Source: Legionella israelensis (lineage in GTDB: Bacteria; Pseudomonadota; Gammaproteobacteria; Legionellales; Legionellaceae). From it: 64,000 nt of DNA. Location: positions 434,001 to 498,000 of the forward strand of contig NZ_CP038273.1 in assembly GCF_004571175.1 (NCBI RefSeq). The letters run 5' to 3'. The notes under the pieces were generated by a model that was not told the origin of the DNA, made no database searches, and was given only the letters and a program-made list of their open reading frames with translations. Each line of letters starts with the position of its first letter. Position 1 is the stretch's first letter. The position numbers were made by a program, and so were the translations under genes. Shown here one piece after another: positions 57,513-64,000 of the stretch.

Positions 57513-57995
57513 CATCATGCCGCAAGGAATACAGGCAAGCTGTGCCTTCTCAGCCACCTTTTCCTGATTTTCCTGAAGAAAAATTTTAAATCGCTGTTGT
57601 GTGGCCAGCATGGTGGGGGCTTTTTCAAGAATAAATTGCTCAAGTTCAGTTAATGTTCGCTGCTCCCCCTGTATATCATTTTTTAAAGAGCGAAAGGGAT
57701 GCATCAGCATGTAATGTGTCCAATAACCGTTGATCCCCTGATTTTTTAATAAGAAACGACCAAAATCAAAGGTACTTAATTGCTGCAATAAATCAAGCTG
57801 CTGCTTCACACTGATCTGAGGTTTATCTCCCTGCCCTTGTATTCTTTTTGCTATTTTATTCATCACATCTTCGATGGACTCCTCTGATGCATGATGTGAA
57901 ATTAACTGTTTTGAATCGATGGTGCTCATTATAATCCTCTGAACCTTTGCCAAAGTGAAAGCTAGCAAAAGTCAATGTGACGTTCAATGAAAAAA

Positions 57996-59663
57996 TTAAT
58001 GCCAAACCACAGCCTTATGATTTTCTTTAACCGTATTTTTTATAGCTTCATCATATTCCGATTCCACCGTCCGCCGTTTAACCTTTAAGGTTGGTGTCAA
58101 AAAATTGTTGTCGATGGACCATTCATCACTGATCACCAAAACATGGCTGATTTTCTCATAGCTGCGTAACTTACTGTTCACACTGCGCATGCGTTTTTTG
58201 AAAGACTCCTTGACATCTTCTTTATCTGCTTTTTTTCCTTCTTCACTCAAATTTACCAGCATGATATTATGCGGTAATTCTTTACCCACCAGACAAAGAT
58301 GCTCTATAAAATCACTTGCACCAAATGCTTTTTCTATAGGAACAGGATTAATGAACTCTCCTTTCTGATTTTTAAAGACTTCCGATAATCTTCCTAAAAT
58401 TTTTACACGATTTTTTTCATCAATTTCGACTATATCACCTGTCTTCAGCCACCCATCTTCCGTAAAGGTCTCTTTACTCTTTTCTTCATCCTTAAAATAG
58501 CCTTTCATCAGACAGTCTGAGCGCATCAGTAATTCTTTTTCCTCGCCTAGCTTAATTTCAACACCAAGTCTCGGAGAGCCCACATATCCTTTGCGATTGT
58601 TTTCCAGTTCTGAAAAAGTCGCATAGGCCATATTTTCAGTTTGGCCGTAACCTTCCTGAATAATGATATCCAGTTTTTCGAAAAAATCTGCAATTTCTGT
58701 TGGTAGATGCGAAGCGCCTGAAAAACAGTTCGTGCATTCTTTTAATCCGAGTTGTGAACGTATTTTCTTTTTTATCAAGCTCGAAAGCAGAGGAATTTTT
58801 AATAAAATATTGAGTTTTTTTGCGGGTATCTTTTGTTCAATCTTATGTTTAAACACCCCCCAGATTCGTGGGACAGCAGTAAATAAAGTCGGTTGGACCT
58901 CTCGCAGGTTATCGGCGAATTTTTCCAGGCTTTCAACAAATGAAACTGTGCAGGAAATCGTTAAGCTGCCCAACTGAATAGCCGAGCGTTCATATACATG
59001 AGCCAAAGGTAGATAAGACAACAGACGGTAATGCTCAACATCAGATATCCGTTTAATATCCTCACAATACAGAGCAAGATAATTGGCGACAAGCTGATGG
59101 GTATACATAGCACCTTTTGGTGTAGCTGATGTTCCGGAAGAGTAAATAATGGTATATAAATCATCTGGTTGTGGAGGTATTATATCCTTCAACGGCTCAC
59201 TGGCAAGAATGTCCCTCCATTGATAATCCACAGATAAGTCTTCATGATATCCAAAGCTGACCGTTTTATAAGAATCTGGGATATAACGTCTTATCTGTTG
59301 TGGATTATCCAGTTTACCGACAAAAACCAGCTTCACTTCACCATGATGAAGAATGTATTCAATGTTCTCCTGGTTCTGATTGGAAAAGAGCGGGATATTA
59401 ACCATTCCTGCCAAAGCAATCCCATAATCGGCAATAAACCACTCCGCACAATTTTTAGAAATAATAGCAACATGATCGCCACGTTTTAAGCCTTTCTCGG
59501 ATAAAAAAGCAGCAACCTGCCGTGCTTTTTGCATTACCTCTTTCCAGGTCAATTCATACCAATGACCTTCATAAGGTTGCCTCAGATAAATTTCCTCCCC
59601 TCTTTCACGTTCATTTTTCAGCAATAAATGGCAAACAGAATATTCCATGTTGGTCGTATTCAT
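57996..59663 (-). CDS. Long-chain acyl-CoA synthetase (AMP-forming)
   Basis: 555 residues of the ANL superfamily. The ATP-binding motif IIYSSGTSATPKGAMYTH is near residue 175, LSYLPLAHVYERS near 215, the adenylate motif IQEGYGQTENMAYATFSE near 335, and DGWLKTGDIVEID with ILGRLSEVFKNQKGEFINP near 420-450. Activates fatty acids to acyl-CoA; FadD15-like. AAGGAT precedes the ATG. Probably co-transcribed with the methyltransferase that follows. Confidence 0.88.
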   Translation of the reverse strand: MNTTNMEYSVCHLLLKNERERGEEIYLRQPYEGHWYELTWKEVMQKARQVAAFLSEKGLKRGDHVAIISKNCAEWFIADYGIALAGMVNIPLFSNQNQENIEYILHHGEVKLVFVGKLDNPQQIRRYIPDSYKTVSFGYHEDLSVDYQWRDILASEPLKDIIPPQPDDLYTIIYSSGTSATPKGAMYTHQLVANYLALYCEDIKRISDVEHYRLLSYLPLAHVYERSAIQLGSLTISCTVSFVESLEKFADNLREVQPTLFTAVPRIWGVFKHKIEQKIPAKKLNILLKIPLLSSLIKKKIRSQLGLKECTNCFSGASHLPTEIADFFEKLDIIIQEGYGQTENMAYATFSELENNRKGYVGSPRLGVEIKLGEEKELLMRSDCLMKGYFKDEEKSKETFTEDGWLKTGDIVEIDEKNRVKILGRLSEVFKNQKGEFINPVPIEKAFGASDFIEHLCLVGKELPHNIMLVNLSEEGKKADKEDVKESFKKRMRSVNSKLRSYEKISHVLVISDEWSIDNNFLTPTLKVKRRTVESEYDEAIKNTVKENHKAVVWH

Positions 59664-59847
59664 CGGTTATCCTTAAACGAAAAAACGATATATTTTAACC
59701 ATAGCAAAAAAACCGACAAAAATCAGTCTATTAGCATAATCATTGTATGAGATAATGCATCCTTTTTCCTGGAGAAAAACTCTGCGGAATATTCTTTTGC
59801 TTGCTATGCTTATTTTATAACCCTGTAATCTTATGGAGAAGATGCTG

Positions 59848-60447
59848 ATGAGCCTTAATGGAAAAATATCATCGATATTCTGGAGAGGATTTTTAACGTT
59901 ATTGCCTCTCTATCTGACGTTATATTTTCTAATCTGGCTGCTTTCCAGCATTGAAACCACGTTCAGCAAACCCTTAATCCTTTTTATAGGCGAGTATTAT
60001 TTTCCTGGTCTCGGGCTTTTTACCGCTTTTCTTTTTATCTTGTTTATCGGATTAATAATGAAAATGTATGTAGCTCAGGCCATTAATAAACTGGTGAACA
60101 GCATTCTCAACAAGTTGCCCTTAGTAGGAGAAATTTATAATTCCATTCAAAATTTAACTAAATATTTGTCCTCTTCGGATAAAATCGAAGGTAAGGAAGC
60201 CGTGATGGTTCATGTAGAAAGCATGGATCTTAAATTAATTGGAATTGTCACACGCAAAGATTTTGAGGATGCGCCTGAGGGAATTGGCAATGCCAAGATG
60301 GTATCGGTTTATTTGCCCATGAGTTACCAGATTGGAGGTTTTACCGTCTACGTTCCCAAAAAGTCGATAACAACCATTAACATGACACAGAACGAAGCCT
60401 TAAAATGGGTGTTTTTTGGCGGCATTAAAAACGAAGAAAAAAAATGA
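59848..60447 (+). CDS. DUF502 membrane protein
   Basis: About 199 residues from ATG 59848 (MSLNGKISSIFWRGFLTLLP), chosen because GGAG lies nine bases upstream; ATGs at 59833 and 59842 are alternatives. Two membrane segments (about 12-35 and 55-80), then NKLPLVGEIYNSIQNLTKYL, VTRKDFEDAPEGIGNAKMVS and VYLPMSYQIGGFTVYVPKKS, the DUF502 pattern. Function unknown. Overlap with the next gene is avoided by seven bases. Confidence 0.83.
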   Translation: MSLNGKISSIFWRGFLTLLPLYLTLYFLIWLLSSIETTFSKPLILFIGEYYFPGLGLFTAFLFILFIGLIMKMYVAQAINKLVNSILNKLPLVGEIYNSIQNLTKYLSSSDKIEGKEAVMVHVESMDLKLIGIVTRKDFEDAPEGIGNAKMVSVYLPMSYQIGGFTVYVPKKSITTINMTQNEALKWVFFGGIKNEEKK

Positions 60448-60454
60448 GATCCAT

Positions 60455-61708
60455 ATGCTGGAATTATTGCAACCTTTTTTTCTTTCTTTAGCAGCCGGCC
60501 TTATTATCGGTATAGAGCGCGAACGCAAACTTGTTAAGAGCTCTAAAGCTATTGGGCTAAGGACTTTTATTCTTTTCTCTCTTCTCGGTACATTGGTCGC
60601 TAAAATCAATCAACCTACCCTGACACTGAGCCTAAGTCTGTTTATTTTTGCCAGCTTGCTTATCAGTTATTACCGCGCCACCGAATCTCACGAAAAAGCC
60701 GGCGAGATTGGCGTTACTACAGAAATGGCTGCTGCTATGGTTTTTATGCTTGGTTATTTAATGTATGAACAAATGCTCTTAGCCAGCTGTCTTACAACCG
60801 CCTTATTTTTAATTTTGTATGGGCGAAGCAGCTTACATGAATTTGCCAGAGAGAAAATTACCGCCAAAGAAATAGAAGCTTCCATCACCATTGTCATCAT
60901 TTCTCTTGCGGTTATTTCTTTCTTACCTAACCGCATCGTTGATCCCTGGCAATTATTTAACCCGCAAAAAGCCGGAATCATCATCATGATACTTGCTATG
61001 ATGCAGTTTGGTGGTTATATCGCTATTAGGCTTTTTGGACAAAATCTAGGTATGGTCTTGCTGGGCTTTTTTGGCGGACTCATTTCATCAACCGCTGTTT
61101 TTGCCACCATTGCCGAGGCAGAACGTAACAAAAAATATATTTCCTATCAAAGAATTGTTGCCGCTATTTTTGCCACCATTGCTTCTCTTATTGCTTTTGT
61201 GGTTGTTATTGCTGTGGTTGACCTGAGATTACTTCAATACATTATCTGGCCATTAATCAGTGCAATTTTTATGGGCACTTTAATATCTTATGTCATTTTT
61301 GGTAAAAAAAATCATTCAAAAATTAACATCATTCAAACCAATCCTCTGGATTTCAAAGCAATTCTTAAATTGGCACTTATCATCATCGGCGTCTTATTGC
61401 TAATAAGCCTAACCAAAAAGTATCTTGGCCCAGGAGCATTGCCTTATGCAGCCTTTATCACTGGATTATTTGATATTCACGGAATGGCCTATGCTCTTGC
61501 TGTACTGTTCAGTAATGGTCTGTTAACTCTGGCAGAATCCACGGAATTACTCGCCATTACAGCGGGAGCAAGCTTTATATCAAAATTTGCTTTAATATGG
61601 ATAATTGCCCACAATCGCTTTTCAACCCTGCTCAGTTTATTTCTTATCGCTATGTTAGCTGCAGGAAGTACGGCTTATTTTTTTATAATGGTTCAACTAC
61701 CTTCCTAG
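60455..61708 (+). CDS. MgtC/SapB-DUF4010 membrane protein
   Basis: About 417 residues from ATG 60455 (MLELLQPFFLSLAAGLIIGI). The N-terminal MgtC-like region has LSLAAGLIIGIERERKLVKS and IGLRTFILFSLLGTLVAKIN; the rest is a DUF4010 domain with about eight more segments and GGLISSTAVFATIAEAERN. Inner-membrane protein, possibly in metal homeostasis or cation transport. Seven bases after the DUF502 gene, so an operon is likely. Confidence 0.85.
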   Translation: MLELLQPFFLSLAAGLIIGIERERKLVKSSKAIGLRTFILFSLLGTLVAKINQPTLTLSLSLFIFASLLISYYRATESHEKAGEIGVTTEMAAAMVFMLGYLMYEQMLLASCLTTALFLILYGRSSLHEFAREKITAKEIEASITIVIISLAVISFLPNRIVDPWQLFNPQKAGIIIMILAMMQFGGYIAIRLFGQNLGMVLLGFFGGLISSTAVFATIAEAERNKKYISYQRIVAAIFATIASLIAFVVVIAVVDLRLLQYIIWPLISAIFMGTLISYVIFGKKNHSKINIIQTNPLDFKAILKLALIIIGVLLLISLTKKYLGPGALPYAAFITGLFDIHGMAYALAVLFSNGLLTLAESTELLAITAGASFISKFALIWIIAHNRFSTLLSLFLIAMLAAGSTAYFFIMVQLPS

Positions 61709-61747
61709 ATCATCAATAATTAACTTATATACTCATGAGTTATATTG

Positions 61748-61772
61748 AAAAAGCATATCTTTGTGCTTTTTT
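61748..61772 (+). terminator. Terminator after the MgtC-like gene
   Basis: AAAAAGCA pairs with TGCTTTTT around an eight-base loop, ending in a run of six T. The stem is AT-rich, so strength is moderate. It lies 40 bases past the stop and 19 bases before IS256 copy 2. ACTCATGAGT at 61731-61740 lies between the stop and the hairpin. Confidence 0.55.
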
Positions 61773-61790
61773 AAATTCAGTATTATTCTT

Positions 61791-63184
61791 GGTCAAGTCC
61801 AAAAAGTGCTGTAAATTCCCATTAATTCAGCCTATCAAGTTAGTACGTTATTTAGTCAAAGCATTCATCCCTACAACATTAGACTTTCCGGCTTCATTCT
61901 CAGCCAGCCAGTCATTAAATTCGTCCATATTAAGATAACGCCTTGATTGCCACTGCTCGTTTTGTTCAGCTAATAAAGCGCCAATCAGCCGCCATGCAGA
62001 ATCATCATTAGGAAATATCCTTATCACTCGTTCTCGGCGCCTGATTTCCTCGTTAATTCGCTCTTGCATGTTGGTGGTGCGAAGTCGCTTCCTGTATTTC
62101 TCCGGCAACGCCATAACTACCATGGCATCGTCAAAAGCCTCCTCAAGGCAGGTAACTGATTTTGGTGCTTTTTTCTCAAAGGCATCAATAAAATCATCGC
62201 GTCTACGCCTGGCTTCTTCCATATCAGGTGCCTGAAAAACAAGCTTTGCCTTTTCAGCAACATCTTTGCGGTGTCTGACAGAGCAGTGCCCGAGGATGTT
62301 GCGCATCAAGTGAACTTGGCATCGTTGCCAGGTTGCACCTTGAAAGTGCTTTCTAGCCGCTTCCACAAGCCCTGCATGCTGGTCTGACACAACATACATC
62401 ACGCCTTTTAGCCCACGAGATTTTAGCCATTTAAACGCTTCATCCCATGTAGCATAGCTCTCAGTGTCACCAATGCGAAGGCCCAGTATTTCACGGTAGC
62501 CATCACTTCTGATACCCGAGATGGTCAAGGCTGCTCGAGACACGACTCTGTCACCATCACGACACTTGATAAACATCGCATCAACCATGATAAATGGGTA
62601 GTTGTCACCATCAAACCGACGCTCGTTGAAGGCTCTGACTCTTGCATCAAGACCAGAACACAGTTGACTGACGGTTGACTTTGAAAAACTAGCACCGCAA
62701 AGTTCTTCAGTAATGTTATTAACTTTTCTGGTTGATACGCCATTAACAACCATTTCCATCAGAGCCAATACAAAAGCCTGCTCACTGCGTTGATAGCGCT
62801 TAAAAATATCGGTAGAAAAAGAGCCATCACGTGTCTGCGGCACTTGAAGAGTGACTGGTCCCACACGAGTGTATAGTTGTCTTGGACGGTAACCGTTACG
62901 ATAGCCTATACGTTCACCTGAACGTTCATGCTTGTCTGCTCCCAGACTTTCTGACACCTGTGCCTCCAATACCTGATTCAATACACCTTCAACAAGCTTT
63001 GCGAGCCCATCCTGGCTTGATAAAAGTTCTGGAAGCAATTCCTTTCCAACTGTAATATTGTAATCCGTCATCGCTAATCTCCTTCGATAGTTATTGTTTT
63101 TCACAACTCAATAGTACCGAATTTTAGCGATGACTCCACTCCTAAAAAGTCAACCTGAATTTACAGCAGTTTACGGACATAACC
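61791..63184 (-). mobile_element. IS256-family element, copy 2
   Basis: 1,394 bp, inverted relative to copy 1, with the same ends. The flanks do not match: TATTATTCTT precedes it and GGTAAAGCTC follows, so there is no target duplication. Together with the truncated gene to its right this suggests deletion or rearrangement at this copy. Confidence 0.9.
61848..63071 (-). CDS. IS256-family transposase, copy 2
   Basis: The product is identical to that of 26773-27996, with all catalytic blocks present. Intact. Confidence 0.92.
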   Translation of the reverse strand: MTDYNITVGKELLPELLSSQDGLAKLVEGVLNQVLEAQVSESLGADKHERSGERIGYRNGYRPRQLYTRVGPVTLQVPQTRDGSFSTDIFKRYQRSEQAFVLALMEMVVNGVSTRKVNNITEELCGASFSKSTVSQLCSGLDARVRAFNERRFDGDNYPFIMVDAMFIKCRDGDRVVSRAALTISGIRSDGYREILGLRIGDTESYATWDEAFKWLKSRGLKGVMYVVSDQHAGLVEAARKHFQGATWQRCQVHLMRNILGHCSVRHRKDVAEKAKLVFQAPDMEEARRRRDDFIDAFEKKAPKSVTCLEEAFDDAMVVMALPEKYRKRLRTTNMQERINEEIRRRERVIRIFPNDDSAWRLIGALLAEQNEQWQSRRYLNMDEFNDWLAENEAGKSNVVGMNALTK

Positions 63185-63823
63185 GGTAAAGCTCCGACCA
63201 TTGATCAAAACTCATATCATTTGCTGTACTGGAAATTTTCAAAAAAGAAACGCAATAAAGCCATTCATTTTCTTAAGACACTTGAAAATTCAGGCTTAAA
63301 TGATCCACTGAAAGCCACTGAGATAGCTGGCAATGAAAGTCAACTGGAATCTTACAGCGGTTTATTCATTCCAGGCGGTCATGCACCAATGACAGACATT
63401 GTGTTTGAGAATTGGTTTGATTCTAACGAATTTAATCATAGCACCGGCGAAATTCTCAGCCATTTTCACATGCACCGAAAACCCACCGCAGCCATTTGTC
63501 ATGGTGTCGCTGCTCTTGCAGCCGCTCCAGAACATGGTGGAAAATGGTTGTATAATGGTTATCAGATGACTTGTATTACCATGATGGCAGAATGGTTAGC
63601 TGAAGATATGCCTTTTTTTAAAACACTAAAAGGTCATATGCGCGATTATCCAACACATATGCTGCAACGTAAAGGAGCAATCATTCAACAAAAAAACATT
63701 CCTTTTCTTAGTCAGGTTGTAGAAGACCAAGAGTTAATAACAGCGCAAGATCCCTTTGCGGCAGAAGAGCTCGGCAAACAATTAAAAATTAAAATAGATA
63801 ATTATTTACACGAAAAAAAGTAA
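63185..63823 (+). pseudogene. DJ-1/PfpI-family protein, 5' end lost at IS256
   Basis: The open frame runs from the IS junction: GKAPTIDQNSYHLLYWKFSK then LESYSGLFIPGGHAPMTDIV, KPTAAICHGVAALAAAPEHG (nucleophile Cys in AICHG) and LPFFKTL-like DMPFFKTLKGH. This resembles the Hsp31/YDR533C-like class of DJ-1 proteins (glyoxalase III or chaperone). About 212 residues remain. The start with the first strand and the FDG/E region is missing, and the missing part is not on the other side of the IS. A TTG at 63221 is the only near start codon, so it is probably non-functional. Confidence 0.75.
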
Positions 63824-64000
63824 CAAAGTCTCTGATTAGCCTAATGGATATCCCGCTCTCACTGAATTGGTTTATTTTCCAGAGATGCGCAAAGCATTCT
63901 ATTAGTTCTTGAGGCCAGGAGTTACCTACTGCTGCAAATACCATTTGGCAGCAGCTTGTAAAACCAAATTTATGTACATAAACTCTGGTAGAGCTCTGTA
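63824..64000. other. Right edge of the window, no gene assigned
   Basis: Minus-strand frames stay open here (one reads RVYVHKFGFTSCCQMVFAAV; another ends LQAAAKWYLQQ with a stop at 63926-63928). Either could be the end of a gene lying mostly outside the window. I cannot choose between them. Confidence 0.25.

Larger units (their letters stand above)
55786..57929 (-). pseudogene. SAM-dependent methyltransferase, split by IS481 in its cofactor motif
   Basis: ATG 57929 (MSTIDSKQLISHHASEESIE; AGAGGA upstream) reads to AEKAQLACIPCGMM, then IS481 interrupts; the second half (GELLYLDYHLVQNIHLVGFD, FDLISSNGLTIYEPND, LKEGGKLVTSFLTPPPTL) runs to a stop at 55786. Joining 57929-57513 to 56307-55786 gives 313 codons in one frame and restores a class I motif ACIPCGMMGELLYL followed by the acidic GFDYD of motif II. 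Neither half has a whole SAM pocket. Same strand as the acyl-CoA synthetase, 66 bases downstream of it. Confidence 0.82.

Overview
The window looks like a chromosomal segment of a Legionella species other than L. pneumophila. It is AT-rich, carries a clear mip gene (the macrophage infectivity potentiator FKBP of Legionella), and holds probable Dot/Icm-type candidates (a SET-domain protein, a Sel1-repeat protein and a phospholipase C-like protein). The assignment rests on protein recognition alone; I could not run a search.

Layout. 1-8800: icd (cut by the window edge), rluE, an argC-argJ-argB-argF operon with candidate ArgR operators, a ferritin-like gene and mreB-mreC-mreD. 9000-22600: a ComEA-like gene whose end was rewritten by IS982, an M20 peptidase overlapping a MurG-like gene, nadC, a CPA2 antiporter, ppsA, and a purB-nadB-nadA run, so all three genes of aspartate-to-NaMN synthesis are here. 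22700-23700: two small secreted proteins. 23926-37382: tRNA-Leu(CAA) followed by a 13.4-kb integrated element bounded by a copy of the tRNA 3' end. The element has a tyrosine integrase, an AlpA-like regulator, an HTH protein, a replication protein, a primase-helicase and an XRE repressor, which resembles a phage satellite (P4/PICI-like). It has been broken by IS256, IS481 and IS66. 37400-46400: SET-domain protein, AmpG-like transporter, mip, sdaA and mfd. 46400-57500: an IS-rich zone with two ISAs1, one IS982, one IS4 and one IS481 copy that splits a phospholipase C-like gene and a SAM methyltransferase gene; an AidB-like acyl-CoA dehydrogenase also lies here. 57500-64000: an acyl-CoA synthetase, a DUF502 protein, an MgtC/DUF4010 membrane protein, a second IS256 copy and a 5'-truncated DJ-1/PfpI gene.

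The strongest direct observation is the IS history. Ten IS elements from six families occupy the window. For nine of them I could find exact ends and matching target duplications (7, 8 or 9 bp). Removing the IS and one duplication restores a continuous reading frame in six host genes. The tenth, IS256 copy 2, lacks a target duplication and sits on a truncated gene, so it marks a deletion or rearrangement. IS982, IS481 and IS256 are each present as two copies encoding identical transposases, which points to recent expansion.
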